A program made the translations under genes and the position numbers. From assembly GCA_964443135.1 (NCBI GenBank), contig CAYUBQ010000006.1, positions 1-64,000 on the forward strand: a DNA stretch of 64,000 nucleotides, in the 5' to 3' direction. Below are positions 25,180 to 36,238 of this stretch, piece by piece. The DNA is from JAIPEI01 sp964443135 (GTDB lineage: Bacteria > Desulfobacterota > DSM-4660 > Desulfatiglandales > HGW-15). The notes under the pieces were generated by a model. That model was not told the origin of the DNA and did not search any database. It saw only the letters and a list, made by a program, of their open reading frames with translations. Positions within the stretch are counted from its first letter, which is position 1; each line of letters starts with the position of its first letter.

Positions 25180-25874
25180 ACGTCGTGCGGACCAGCCTGG
25201 CGGAGGGGGCCGCGGAGGCCCGAGGAACGGCGGTCGTCATCGACGTCTTCCGGGCCTTCACCTGCGCCCCGCTTTTCCTTCACCTCGGCGTGGGCCGCCT
25301 CGTCCTGGAGGCGGACCCGGCCAGGGCCACGGCGCTCCGGCGGGCCCACCCGGACTGGCTCCTGGCCGGGGAGGTGAACGAGGTGCCCATCGAGGGAGGG
25401 GACCTCAGCAACTCGCCCAGCGAGATCCTCCGAAAAGGGCGCGCCTTCTTTCGAGGCAGGACCCTGGTTCACCGGACCACGGCCGGCGTCACCGGCGCCA
25501 CCGCCGCCCTCGGTGGGGCGGACGAGGTCCTGCTGGGCGCTTTTGTCACGGCCGGGGCCACGGCCCGCTACATCCTGGAGCGCAAACCGCGGACCGTGAC
25601 CCTGGTGGCCATGGGCTCCCGGGCCGCCGAACCCTCTCCCGAGGACGAGGCCTGCGCCTCCTGCCTGGAGCACCTCCTCACAGGCCGCTCGTACGATCAT
25701 CTGTCCGCGCTCGAGGAGATCCTCTTCGACCCGGCCGCGGGCAAGTTCCTCCGGGGGGGCACGCCCCACCTCCCTCCCGAGGACCCGGTTCTCTGCCTCC
25801 AGCGGGACCTCTTCGACATGGTCCCGGGGGCCGGGATGGAGGACGGGCAGGTGATCGTCCGGAGGAAGGCCTAG
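25176..25874 (+). CDS. comB: 2-phosphosulfolactate phosphatase-like protein (ComB family)
   Basis: A 232-residue protein of the ComB family, magnesium-dependent 2-phosphosulfolactate phosphatases known from coenzyme M synthesis in methanogens and found in many bacteria without that cofactor. Family phrases seen: TAVVIDVFRAFTCAP, HRTTAGVTGA, LLGAFVTAGATARYI, VAMGSRAAEPSPEDEACA. A TTG start at 25176 overlapping the asnS stop (TTGA) fits the family's N-terminus; a GTG at 25185 is the alternative. No other coenzyme M or sulfolactate genes are near, so the physiological substrate is open. Confidence 0.88.
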   Translation: MNVVRTSLAEGAAEARGTAVVIDVFRAFTCAPLFLHLGVGRLVLEADPARATALRRAHPDWLLAGEVNEVPIEGGDLSNSPSEILRKGRAFFRGRTLVHRTTAGVTGATAALGGADEVLLGAFVTAGATARYILERKPRTVTLVAMGSRAAEPSPEDEACASCLEHLLTGRSYDHLSALEEILFDPAAGKFLRGGTPHLPPEDPVLCLQRDLFDMVPGAGMEDGQVIVRRKA

Positions 25875-25889
25875 ACCGAAGGCGCGCGT

Positions 25890-27263
25890 TTACTCCAGTC
25901 CGTACTCCCGGATCTTGTTCAGAAGCACGGGACGGCTGATCTCCAGCACCCGCGCCGCCTGGGACCGGTTGCCCCCGGTCAGGGCGAGGGCCTTCCGGAT
26001 CAGGTCGCGCTCCAGCCGTCTGGAGGCCCGCTTGATGGACAGGCTGTCCTCCGGCGGGCTTTCGGGCCGGACGTCCTCCCGGGAGGTGAGCCCGGCCGGC
26101 AGGTCCTCGGGCCCGATCACCCGGCCCTCCGCCAGCAGCACGGCCCTCTCCAGGACGTTCTCGAGCTCGCGCACGTTGCCGGGCCAGTCGTGGCGGACGA
26201 GGACGGACACGGCCTCCGCGGAGACCCCCTCCACGCGCCTTCCCAGCTTCCGGTTGAACCGTTCGATGAAGTGGTCGGTGAGAAGGGAGATGTCCCCCCG
26301 TCGCTCGCGCAGGGGAGGCAGGTGGATGCTCATGACGTTGATGCGATAGAAGAGGTCCTCCCGGAACCGTCCCTCCGCCGCCTCCCGCTCCAGGTTTCTG
26401 GCCGTGGCCGCGATCACCCGGACGTCGATCCGGGAGGCCGAGGTCTCGCCCAGGGGCACGATCTCCCCTTCCTGAAGCACGCGGAGGAGCTTCACCTGCA
26501 GAGACAGGGGCAGCTCGCCGATCTCGTCGAGGAAGATCGTGCCCCGATGGGCCTCCTTGAAGAGACCGGGCTTGTCCCTCACCGCGTCCGTGAACGCGCC
26601 CTTCCGGTACCCGAACAGCTCGCTCTCCAACAGGGTCTCCGGGATCCCCCCGCAGTTGATGGAGACCATGGCGCCCGAGGCGCGGCCGCCGCCCCGGTGG
26701 ATGGCCCGGGCCACCAGCTCCTTCCCCGTACCGCTCTCCCCGGTGATCAGCACCGTCGTCTTGTGGTCCGCCACGGTCCGCACCAGATCCATGACCCGGG
26801 CCATGGCCTCGCTGCCCGTGACGATCTCCCCGCAGGCGTACCGGGTCTCCAGCCGCTTGATCCGGTCCTGGAGCCTGAGGTTCTCGGCCTTGAGTCGCTC
26901 CCGCTCCTCCACCTTTTTCAAGACGAGCAGGATCTCGTCCGTCTTGAAGGGCTTGGACACGTAGTCGTAGGCCCCCTCCTTCATCGCCTCCACGGCCGAC
27001 TCCAGGTTCCCGTAAGCGCTCATCATGATGATGGTCGTGTCGGGGAAACGCTCCCTGGCCCGGCCGAGGAAGCTCATGCCGTCCATGCGGGGCATGCGGA
27101 TGTCGCAGAGGACGAAATCGAACGGGCTCGACTCCATGCAGGCCAGTCCCTCGCCCCCGTCTCCGGCGAGCGCCACCTCGTAGCCGGCCTTCTCCAGGAT
27201 GACCGACAGCATGTGCCGCATGTTCTTCTCGTCGTCAATCACCAGGACGCGCTTCGCGCTCAT
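25890..27263 (-). CDS. NtrC-family sigma54 response regulator
   Basis: A 457-residue regulator with receiver domain (phosphoacceptor Asp54 in LCDIRMPRMDG; Lys in SKPFK), sigma54-activating AAA domain (Walker A GESGTGKE, GAFTDA loop in GYRKGAFTDAVRD, Walker B GTIFLDEIGEL, arginine-finger region FREDLFYRINVM) and a Fis-type helix-turn-helix at the end (GGNRSQAARVLEISRPVLLNKI). The start overlaps the kinase stop (ATGA), so the pair is coupled. With prepilin peptidase upstream, a PilR-like role in type IV pilus control is possible but not shown. Confidence 0.95.
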   Translation of the reverse strand: MSAKRVLVIDDEKNMRHMLSVILEKAGYEVALAGDGGEGLACMESSPFDFVLCDIRMPRMDGMSFLGRARERFPDTTIIMMSAYGNLESAVEAMKEGAYDYVSKPFKTDEILLVLKKVEERERLKAENLRLQDRIKRLETRYACGEIVTGSEAMARVMDLVRTVADHKTTVLITGESGTGKELVARAIHRGGGRASGAMVSINCGGIPETLLESELFGYRKGAFTDAVRDKPGLFKEAHRGTIFLDEIGELPLSLQVKLLRVLQEGEIVPLGETSASRIDVRVIAATARNLEREAAEGRFREDLFYRINVMSIHLPPLRERRGDISLLTDHFIERFNRKLGRRVEGVSAEAVSVLVRHDWPGNVRELENVLERAVLLAEGRVIGPEDLPAGLTSREDVRPESPPEDSLSIKRASRRLERDLIRKALALTGGNRSQAARVLEISRPVLLNKIREYGLE

Positions 27264-28786
27264 GGTTCATCCTCTCCGGCCCGCCGAAGGGGAAGCCGGA
27301 TGATCACCGCGGTGCCCCGGTCCCTCTCGCTGGCCACGCGAATGGTCCCTTCCAGGTCCTCCACGATCCGGTGGCTCACGGAAAGGCCCAGGCCGGTTCC
27401 CTTCCCGGGGTCCTTGGTGGTGTAGAACGGATCGAAGATCCGAGACAGCTCCCCGGGGGGGATGCCGGGCCCGTTGTCCGAGATTCTCACCTCGATCCAC
27501 CCGTCACGGGACCCGGTCTCGATCCGCATCACCCCTCCCGCTTCCCCCCCGCCCTCTCGCTCCTGGAGGGCGTCCCCCGCGTTCATGAGCACGTTGAGAA
27601 AGACCTGCCGGAGCCGTCCTGCATCCGAAAAGACATCGTCCCGGGGGGCGTTCAGGACCAGGTCCACCCGCACCCCTTCCATGATCTTCTGCGGGGCGAG
27701 CATCTCCAGGGTGTCACGGAGCAGCCCGTGGACGGGCACGGCTTCCGGCCGGTTCTCCGAGGCCCGCGAGAAGTCCAGGAGGGTTCGAATGATCCGGCTG
27801 ATCCGGCTGACCTCGACCTCCGCCCGTTCGAGGAAATCCTTCCGCTCCTCCTCGCTGATGTCGCCTCGGCGCGCGAGCTCGAGGTAACCCAGGATGACGC
27901 CTATGGGGTTCCCGATCTCGTGGGCGATCCCGGCGGCCAGCCGTCCGACCGACGCGAGCTTCTCCGAGCGGATGATCTCGTTCTGGGCCTTCCTGAGCTC
28001 TTCGTTCGCCTGCTCCAGCGACGCGATGTGCCCCTCCAAGGCCTCCTTGTTCTCGTCCAGGCGCCGCACCATGTGGCTCAGGGAGCGGGAGAGCTGGCGA
28101 ATCTCGCTGCCGCTGGTCGCCTCCAGGGCCACGAGGAAATCCCCCCCCGTGTACTCCTCGGTCATCTCGAGCAGCTTTCGGACGGGCCGGACGACGATCC
28201 GGGACAGGAGCACCATCCCGGCCATGGCGAGAATCACGGTGTCCAAAAGGATGTAGAGCAGCACCACCCGCTGGGACGCTCGCAGGTCCCCGTACAGGGG
28301 GACCAGGCTTCCGCGGACGCTGATCCCGGCGGCGGTCCTGCCCCCGATGCGGGCCGGGACGGAAACGCGGACGGACTCCGGCCCGAACCAGATCACCGCC
28401 CAGGTCCTTCCGAGGAACTCGACCTGCTCCCGCCCCGTTCTCGCGGACTGGGCGGCGGACGCACGGCGGGAGGGAGAGCCGGGTTCGCCATGCGTGCCGG
28501 TCTCGGCGATCAGGTCTCCGTTTCGACCCACCACCGTCACCGAGTCGAACCCGCCTTCCTCGAGAAGCCCGCGCGCGGCCTCCTCCAGATCGAGACGCTC
28601 CCCGGAGGCCGAGGCCCGGCCTTCGATGGCCCGGGAGAGCATTCGGCCGGCCGTGACCCGGGCTCGAATCAGGTCCCTCTCCGCAAACCGGATCATCACC
28701 ACGTCGCACAGCAGCATGGCGGCGACGATCAGGAAGCTCAACTGGGCGATCACGCTCGCTCTGAGACTGAGTGAAGGCAACCGCAA
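27260..28786 (-). CDS. membrane sensor histidine kinase
   Basis: A 508-residue sensor kinase. A membrane helix near residues 12-33 and another near 180-200 bracket a periplasmic sensor domain of about 140 residues (VTVVGRNGDLIAETGTHGEP). Then follow HAMP (RIVVRPVRKLLEMTEEYTGGDF), a coiled coil, HisKA with phosphoacceptor His in AAGIAHEIGNPIG, and HATPase (DNGPGIPP, FYTTKDPGKGTGLGLS). The sensor domain is Cache-like but not assignable to a ligand. It starts 11 bp after the prepilin peptidase stop and overlaps the regulator gene. Confidence 0.94.
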   Translation of the reverse strand: MRLPSLSLRASVIAQLSFLIVAAMLLCDVVMIRFAERDLIRARVTAGRMLSRAIEGRASASGERLDLEEAARGLLEEGGFDSVTVVGRNGDLIAETGTHGEPGSPSRRASAAQSARTGREQVEFLGRTWAVIWFGPESVRVSVPARIGGRTAAGISVRGSLVPLYGDLRASQRVVLLYILLDTVILAMAGMVLLSRIVVRPVRKLLEMTEEYTGGDFLVALEATSGSEIRQLSRSLSHMVRRLDENKEALEGHIASLEQANEELRKAQNEIIRSEKLASVGRLAAGIAHEIGNPIGVILGYLELARRGDISEEERKDFLERAEVEVSRISRIIRTLLDFSRASENRPEAVPVHGLLRDTLEMLAPQKIMEGVRVDLVLNAPRDDVFSDAGRLRQVFLNVLMNAGDALQEREGGGEAGGVMRIETGSRDGWIEVRISDNGPGIPPGELSRIFDPFYTTKDPGKGTGLGLSVSHRIVEDLEGTIRVASERDRGTAVIIRLPLRRAGEDEP

Positions 28787-28796
28787 CGGAACCCCC

Positions 28797-29576
28797 TCAG
28801 AAAATCAGCCCGAAGTACAGGGTGCGGACCCGGGATCCGAAAAAGAAGAGAAGAAGGGCGCCGAGGGCCAGGAAGGGACCGAACGGGATCCGCACCCGCA
28901 GGCCCCGGCGCATCGCCACGAGCGACGCGCCCCCGATGAGGATCCCGGACAGGGAGGCGGCCAGGATGACGAAGGGCAGGTCCCGCCACCCCATCCAGGC
29001 GCCGATCATGGCCAGGAGCTTGACGTCGCCCAGCCCCATGCCCTCCTTGCCGGTCAGCCGTTCGAAGGTCCAGGCCACGGCGAAGAGGCAGCCTCCGCCG
29101 GCTGCGGCTCCGATGACCGCGTCCGTCCACGGTACGCGCCCCCAGGGGGTGAAGGCGACGGCGATTCCCACGGCGATGCCCGGAAGGGAGATCAGGTCCG
29201 GAATGATCTGGTGCTGGAGGTCGACGAAGCTCACGACCAGCAGGGCGCAGACAAAGGCCAGGGAGAGCAGGTAGGGAAGACCGGGGCCGTGCCGCAGGAC
29301 GAGCGCCAGGCTGAGAAGGCCCGTCGCAAGCTCCACCACCGGGTAACGCAACGAGATCGGGGCGGCGCACCGGCGGCACCGGCCTCTCAAGAGGAGATAG
29401 CTGAGAAGCGGGACGTTGTCGTAGAAGCGGACCCTCTCCCCGCAGGAGGGGCAGCTCGACGGCGGGTGGACGATGGAGGTCCCTTCCGGGATCCGGTGGA
29501 TGCAGACGTTGAGAAAGCTCCCGAGCACCAGCCCGAAGAGAAACGCGAAGAGGGGGATCAGCGTGGCTCCGTCCAT
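28797..29576 (-). CDS. pilD: prepilin peptidase (A24 family)
   Basis: A 259-residue type IV prepilin peptidase and N-methyltransferase. The N-terminal methylase-like domain keeps the zinc cysteines (SCPSCGERVRFYDNVP and GRCRRCAAPIS). The two catalytic aspartates of the peptidase lie in FVDLQHQIIPD and GLGDVKLLAM. Eight or so membrane helices are present. GGGAG stands five bases before the ATG. It leads a three-gene unit with the downstream sensor kinase and regulator. No pilin or assembly genes are in the window. Confidence 0.95.
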   Translation of the reverse strand: MDGATLIPLFAFLFGLVLGSFLNVCIHRIPEGTSIVHPPSSCPSCGERVRFYDNVPLLSYLLLRGRCRRCAAPISLRYPVVELATGLLSLALVLRHGPGLPYLLSLAFVCALLVVSFVDLQHQIIPDLISLPGIAVGIAVAFTPWGRVPWTDAVIGAAAGGGCLFAVAWTFERLTGKEGMGLGDVKLLAMIGAWMGWRDLPFVILAASLSGILIGGASLVAMRRGLRVRIPFGPFLALGALLLFFFGSRVRTLYFGLIF

Positions 29577-29601
29577 GTCGGCTCCCGGTTCATCGGCCCT
29601 G

Positions 29602-29631
29602 TTGACAGATCCCCGCCCGGCTGGATAGAAT
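29602..29631 (+). promoter_or_regulatory. sigma70 promoter of yciO, probably leaderless
   Basis: TTGACA (29602-29607), an 18-bp spacer and TAGAAT (29626-29631). Only seven bases separate the -10 from the ATG at 29639, so transcription should begin at or next to the start codon. No ribosome-binding site can exist in the transcript. Confidence 0.75.
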
Positions 29632-29638
29632 CGCGTCC

Positions 29639-30229
29639 ATGATCTTGTCTATCAACCCGGACAACCCGCAGCAGAGGCTCATTCAGCGCGTGGTCGACGT
29701 GCTGGAAGAAGGCGGCCTGATCGCCTATCCCACGGACACCTTTTACGGGATCGGATGCGACCTGCTGAACAAGAAGGGGATCCAGCAGATCCACCGGATC
29801 AAGAACCGCCCCCTGAAAAAACCGTTCTCGGTCGTCTGCGACGGCCTGAAGGAGATCAGCAAGTACGCCAGGGTGTCGAACTACGCCTACAAGACCATGA
29901 AGCGTCTCCTGCCGGGTCCCTACACCTTCGTGCTCGAAGGCACCAAGCTGGTTCCCAAGATCATGCTCACCAAGCGAAAGACCGTGGGCATCCGCGTCCC
30001 GGACAACAACATCTGCCTCGGGATCGTCCGGACCCTCGGCCGGCCCGTCATCAGCACCAGCGCGGGCCTCGACGACCCGTACGAGATCGAGGAGGCGTAC
30101 AAGCCGTTCCTGGACGTGGTCGTGGACGGCGGCCCCCTCTTTCCGAGCCCGTCCAGCGTCGTCGCCCTGATCGAAGACACCCCGGAGATCATTCGAGAGG
30201 GGAAGGGAGACGTCGGCATCTTCCGCTGA
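29639..30229 (+). CDS. yciO: YciO/Sua5-YrdC family protein (TsaC-like)
   Basis: A 196-residue protein of the YrdC/Sua5 fold, YciO subgroup, related to TsaC, which makes threonylcarbamoyl-AMP for the t6A tRNA modification. Substrate-binding phrases are LIAYPTDTFYGIGCD, KNRPLKKPFSVVCD, LLPGPYTFVLEGT and the C-terminal SSVVALIEDTPEIIREGKGD. YciO proteins may have weak TsaC activity; the cellular role is unsettled. The start codon lies only seven bases after a consensus -10 box, implying a leaderless transcript. Confidence 0.92.
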   Translation: MILSINPDNPQQRLIQRVVDVLEEGGLIAYPTDTFYGIGCDLLNKKGIQQIHRIKNRPLKKPFSVVCDGLKEISKYARVSNYAYKTMKRLLPGPYTFVLEGTKLVPKIMLTKRKTVGIRVPDNNICLGIVRTLGRPVISTSAGLDDPYEIEEAYKPFLDVVVDGGPLFPSPSSVVALIEDTPEIIREGKGDVGIFR

Positions 30230-30333
30230 CCCGCCCCGCCTTCCGGCCGTTTCCGCAAGCCGCGGGGGTCGAGCGTGCCTCCCGGTGCGAAGCCGCATCG
30301 CACGGCTCGAGGGGCGGGTCCCGAAACCGGACA

Positions 30334-31251
30334 CTAGGGACCCTCCCGGGGCCACCCGTCCCAGCGATAGGCCACCCGGCTCTGGAGCAGGTCCCGGGCC
30401 GCTCGGATCACGCCTCGAGCCGCGCCCTCGGCCAGCAGGTCCCACAGCCCGATGCCGGGCCGCTCCGGGTAGACCAGGTCGGCCTCGCCCTTGATGTCCG
30501 CCATTTTCTTGGCCAGCTCCACGGCATCCTGGAAGTTCCCCAGCTGATCCACGAGGCCCAGCTCCTTGCCCCTGGCCCCGGAAAACACCCGTCCGTCCGC
30601 GATCTCCTCGACCTTTTCCACGGGCAGACCCCGCCCCTGGGCCACCGCCTCGACGAACTGGCCCTGGATGTCCTGAAGCATCTCCATCATCAGGGCCCTC
30701 TCCCGCGGGGTCATTTCCCGGAGAGGGGAGCCGATGTCCTTGAACTGCCCGCTCTTGAGAACCTCCAGCCCGACGCCCGCCTTGTTCAGGAGCTCCTGGA
30801 GCTGGAGAAACTCCATGATGACGCCGATGCTGCCCAGGATGGTGCCCGGGTTCGCCACGATCTTGTCCGCCGCCGATGCGATGTAGTACCCCCCCGACGC
30901 CGCCACGTCCCCCGTGGACACGATGACGCGCTTGGTCTCCATGGTTCTCCGGATCTCCCGGTAGAGCTCCTGGGCGGGCGCCACCCGCCCGCCCGGCGAG
31001 TTGATGCGAAGGATGATGACCCGGATGCCGGCGTCTTTGCGGAACTCGACGAGCTGGGAGAGGAGCTCCCGGGAGTCCTCGATGGTCCCCACAACGGGAA
31101 TGACACCGATCTTCTTTCCCAAGGCGAGGGTCGTCGGCGATGGACCCGCGAGGTGGATGACGAGCATCATGCCGGCGCCGAGGAACGCCGCGGCGACCCC
31201 GAGGATCGCCAGGACGGTCAGTATGGGTTTTCGGTTTCCTGAAGCGGCCAT
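30334..31251 (-). CDS. sppA: signal peptide peptidase SppA, 36K type
   Basis: A 305-residue serine/lysine protease that degrades cleaved signal peptides in the membrane. One N-terminal helix (ILTVLAILGVAAAFLGAGMMLVI) anchors it. The peptidase domain has RINSPGG, the nucleophile serine in DVAASGGYYIAS, and the general-base lysine is expected in VLKSGQFKDIGSP. The length fits the short (single-domain) SppA. The ATG at 31251 has GGGGAA seven bases upstream; the longer frame upstream is not needed. It lies downstream of rpsA in the common cmk-rpsA-sppA order. Confidence 0.93.
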   Translation of the reverse strand: MAASGNRKPILTVLAILGVAAAFLGAGMMLVIHLAGPSPTTLALGKKIGVIPVVGTIEDSRELLSQLVEFRKDAGIRVIILRINSPGGRVAPAQELYREIRRTMETKRVIVSTGDVAASGGYYIASAADKIVANPGTILGSIGVIMEFLQLQELLNKAGVGLEVLKSGQFKDIGSPLREMTPRERALMMEMLQDIQGQFVEAVAQGRGLPVEKVEEIADGRVFSGARGKELGLVDQLGNFQDAVELAKKMADIKGEADLVYPERPGIGLWDLLAEGAARGVIRAARDLLQSRVAYRWDGWPREGP

Positions 31252-31380
31252 GACGGTTCCCCAGCACCCCTCTTCAATCGGAACGGGAAACGCCCGGGCG
31301 GACACGATCGGCCGCACCGGGCGTTTTCCGGCCATGGGAAGTCGACCCGCAGGGCGTTTCCCCGAGCCTGAAGGCGGAGA

Positions 31381-33495
<2,115 letters not shown>

Positions 33496-33703
33496 CAAGC
33501 TATCTACCCCCCCAAAAGATTTTGTCCTGCGTGCGGCACGCATATAAAACGTATTTCAGTATCAAAGATCGTTTTGAATTTCAACCTATAAATCCCCGGC
33601 ACCCCTCCGTCTCCGGCCTCCCCGAACCCCGCCTCCCTTCCGGGTGCGGTTCCCGGGGCCCGACCGAAGGGCCGCGGGCTCGAGCCGGTCGACCGGGGAC
33701 GGC

Positions 33704-34372
33704 TCAGTCCCCCGACTGTACCGCCCGGGTGATGGACGAGACGACCTGCTCCAGGGTCAGGTCCGTGGTGTCGATCACCCGCGCGTCCTCCGAGGCCCGG
33801 AGCGGCGCAACGGACCTGGACTGGTCCTGGCGGTCGCGCTGCCTCAGCTCCTCCGTCACCCGGGACAGATGCACGTCCTCCCCCCGGGTCCGGCGCTCCC
33901 GGTATCGACGCTCCGCCCGGACCTCCGGCGAGGCCGTCAGGAAAAACTTGTGCCGCGCCCGGGGAAAGACCACCGTCCCCATGTCCCGCCCCTCGGCCAC
34001 CACCCCGCCGGCCTCTCCCATGCGTCTCTGGAGCCCGGTCATGGCCCGCCGGACCGCCGGCACCGCGGAGACCGCCGAGGAGAGCATGTCCATCTCCGGG
34101 GTCCGAATGGCGTCGGAGACGTCCTCCTCCCCCAGGAAGAGCCGGACGCACTCCCCGTCGGGCACGAAGGACAGGTCCAGCCGCCGGCACAGCGCACCCA
34201 GGCCGGGGTGGTCCCCCGGATCCACGCCCGACCTCTTCGCGGCCAGGGCGACCATCCGGTACATGGCCCCCGTGTCCAGGTAGACGTACCCCAGCCGGCC
34301 GGCCACGGCCCGGCTCACGCTGCTCTTTCCCGAACCGGCCGGTCCGTCGATGGCCACCACGTCTCGCATCAT
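33704..34372 (-). CDS. cmk: cytidylate kinase
   Basis: CMP/dCMP kinase, 222 residues. The P-loop is AIDGPAGSGKSS at the N-terminus; YLDTGAMYR, EGRDMGTVVFP and the arginine-rich lid RRYRERRTRGEDVHLSRV are family hallmarks. Two adjacent ATGs (34372, 34369) mark the start, with GGGGAA about seven bases upstream of the first. It starts the cmk-rpsA-sppA series. It is divergent from the IHF/HU gene across a 262-bp region. Confidence 0.95.
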   Translation of the reverse strand: MMRDVVAIDGPAGSGKSSVSRAVAGRLGYVYLDTGAMYRMVALAAKRSGVDPGDHPGLGALCRRLDLSFVPDGECVRLFLGEEDVSDAIRTPEMDMLSSAVSAVPAVRRAMTGLQRRMGEAGGVVAEGRDMGTVVFPRARHKFFLTASPEVRAERRYRERRTRGEDVHLSRVTEELRQRDRQDQSRSVAPLRASEDARVIDTTDLTLEQVVSSITRAVQSGD

Positions 34373-34516
34373 CCCGGTTCCCCGCCTCTCGGATCCGCCC
34401 GCACGCGTTCGAACGGTGTCATTTCGCTGCAAACACCGTCCGGCCTTTGGCTTCTATACCAGGGGTCTTCAAAGATCAAGCTGAATTGGGGAATGGCCGC
34501 ACCGGCGGATTTGGAC

Positions 34517-34544
34517 TTGACTCTACTGCCCGTGTTCATTACAA
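34517..34544 (+). promoter_or_regulatory. possible promoter of the IHF/HU gene
   Basis: TTGACT (34517-34522), a 16-bp spacer and TTACAA (34539-34544), about 90 bp before the gene. The -10 is poor, so this is tentative. Confidence 0.3.
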
Positions 34545-34634
34545 GTGTGGGGTGGTTTCGGCTTCGCCCGGGCGAACCTGTATCCCCCGGGCATGCGACA
34601 GATCCCCTGAGCAACTCGAAAAGGACGTATCGCC

Positions 34635-34913
34635 ATGAACAAATCCCAACTCATTGAAGCGCTGGCCAAGGCGGAGAACCTGGCCTTGAAAAAGGCCGAA
34701 GAGGTCGTCAACACCGTTTTCGGGGACATGGAAGACGCGTTGATCCAGGGCGAACGGGTCGAAATCCGCGGCTTTGGGAGCTTCAAAATCAAACACTACA
34801 AGGGGTACCAGGGCCGAAATCCCAAGACCGGCGAGGTCATCCACGTGGCCGACAAGAAGCTTCCGTTCTTCAAGGTCGGCAAAGAGCTGAAGGAACGTGT
34901 CGACATCGCCTAG
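34635..34913 (+). CDS. IHF/HU-family DNA-binding protein
   Basis: A 92-residue DNABII protein that bends DNA. The N-terminal MNKSQLIEALA, the turn GFGSFKIKHYKGYQGRNPKTGE and the intercalating-proline arm (RNPKTGEVIHV) are intact. The position next to cmk-rpsA matches that of ihfB in many proteobacteria, so IHF-beta is the likeliest subunit, but HU cannot be excluded from sequence alone. The 16-bp intergenic distance to the SRP RNA suggests they may be co-transcribed. Confidence 0.92.
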   Translation: MNKSQLIEALAKAENLALKKAEEVVNTVFGDMEDALIQGERVEIRGFGSFKIKHYKGYQGRNPKTGEVIHVADKKLPFFKVGKELKERVDIA

Positions 34914-34928
34914 CGATGGACAAAAACA

Positions 34929-35158
34929 GCCTTGGTCGTGCTAGACGGGGAGCTAGCGGTGCCCTGTAACCCGAAATCCGCTCATGCGGGGTCGAAGGCC
35001 CCTTGGAAAGACCGTTTGCGAGGATTCCCGCCGCCGTTGCGGTCGGGAGGGTGGATCTCATGTGACCGGCTCTTACGAACCCCGTCAGGTCCGGAAGGAA
35101 GCAGCGGTAAGTAAGGAGGCCGGTGTCATGGGCGTTTCTACCCCCACCAACCCCTCGG
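34929..35158 (+). ncRNA. ffs: signal recognition particle RNA (long form)
   Basis: The 5' part carries the conserved GTGCTAGACGGGGAGCTAGC and GTGCCCTGTAACCCGAAATC stretches of bacterial SRP RNAs. The 3' part carries the universal S-domain loop CGTCAGGTCCGGAAGGAAGC followed by AGCGGTAAG. The distance between them gives an RNA of about 230 nt, longer than the 4.5S form and probably with an Alu-like domain. A CCCCTCggtGAGGGG hairpin at 35151-35165 may be the terminator. The ends are approximate. Confidence 0.88.
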
Positions 35159-35270
35159 TGAGGGGATGCTCGCGCGGTCCGCACAAGGGGTGCACGGCCA
35201 AGGACCTTCGCTCCCACCAACGGCTCAGCGTCCGTTCCCGTCCCCGGTGGAACCGCCCCCACCCCTCGCC

Positions 35271-36080
35271 ATGACCCCATTCTTCACGGATTCCGGAGTC
35301 CCTTTCGTCCGGAAGGAGCGTCTCGTCGACGGGCGTCCCCTGCCTGTTTTTCGGTTCAGCCGCCTCGAGGCGCAGCCCGGCCTGTCGCACGGGGTCTTCA
35401 CCCGAAAGGGAGGCGTGAGCAGCCCGCCCTACCGCTCTCTGAACGTGGGACTCCGCACGTCGGACCGGGCCGCGTCCGTCCGGGCCAACCTGGAGCGGAT
35501 TCGCAGGGCCATGGGGGCCGGCGAGCTCGCCTCGCTCGACCAGGCCCACGGCCGGGAGCTGGTCTCCATCCACCGTGCCCGAACCGGCCGGATGCGCGGG
35601 CCGGTCGAGGCCGACGGACTCATCACGGATGTTCCCGGCTTGGGTCTGGTCATCAAGCAGGCGGACTGCCAGGCCGTCATCCTGTTCGATCCGGTTCGAC
35701 GGGTGGCGGCCAACGTCCACTGCGGGTGGAGGGGCAACGTGAAAAACATCCTGGGCAACGCCGTGGACCGCATGGGGCGGGAGTTCGGGTGCAGGCCCGG
35801 AGACCTGCTGGCTGCGGTGGGGCCCTCCCTCGGACCCTGCTGCGGCGAGTTCAAGGGCCACGAGACCATCTTCCCTCCCTCCTTCCGAAGGTTCATGGTC
35901 GGGCCGGACCGCTTCGACCTCTGGTCCCTGAGTGCGGCCCAGCTCGCAGAGGCCGGCGTGAACCCCTCGAGCATGGCCTTTGCCCGCGTCTGCACCCGCT
36001 GCCGGACCGATCTCTTCTTCTCCTACCGGGGGGAAGGAGAAACGGGCCGATTCGCCACGGTGGCCATGATCACGGAATGA
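35271..36080 (+). CDS. pgeF: YfiH/PgeF laccase-domain protein
   Basis: A 269-residue protein of the YfiH family (formerly polyphenol oxidase), which in E. coli edits misincorporated serine in peptidoglycan precursors (PgeF) and in other species acts on purine nucleosides. The zinc ligands are visible in DQAHGRE, KQADCQAVI and NVHCGWRGN, and the C-terminus keeps CTRCRTDLFFSYR. The ATG at 35271 is chosen because an earlier in-frame start would lie in the SRP RNA region. It is followed by an independent GNAT gene with its own promoter. Confidence 0.9.
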   Translation: MTPFFTDSGVPFVRKERLVDGRPLPVFRFSRLEAQPGLSHGVFTRKGGVSSPPYRSLNVGLRTSDRAASVRANLERIRRAMGAGELASLDQAHGRELVSIHRARTGRMRGPVEADGLITDVPGLGLVIKQADCQAVILFDPVRRVAANVHCGWRGNVKNILGNAVDRMGREFGCRPGDLLAAVGPSLGPCCGEFKGHETIFPPSFRRFMVGPDRFDLWSLSAAQLAEAGVNPSSMAFARVCTRCRTDLFFSYRGEGETGRFATVAMITE

Positions 36081-36160
36081 CCGAGAAACGCGCTCGGGGC
36101 GGGAGCCGACGCCTGCGGGCCGGACCCGGCTGCTCGAGGGTTGTGCGGGCACAAAGGGCT

Positions 36161-36190
36161 TGACACCCACCGGTCCCCGTTTCCAATATG
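36161..36190 (+). promoter_or_regulatory. putative sigma70 promoter of the GNAT gene
   Basis: TTGACA (36161-36166), an 18-bp spacer and CAATAT (36185-36190). Transcription would start near 36197, which rules out the ATG at 36188 and supports the start at 36239. Confidence 0.6.
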
Positions 36191-36238
36191 GACGGCAGAG
36201 CCCCGGAACCCGAGCGGGGCACCGGGACGAAGGGCGAG

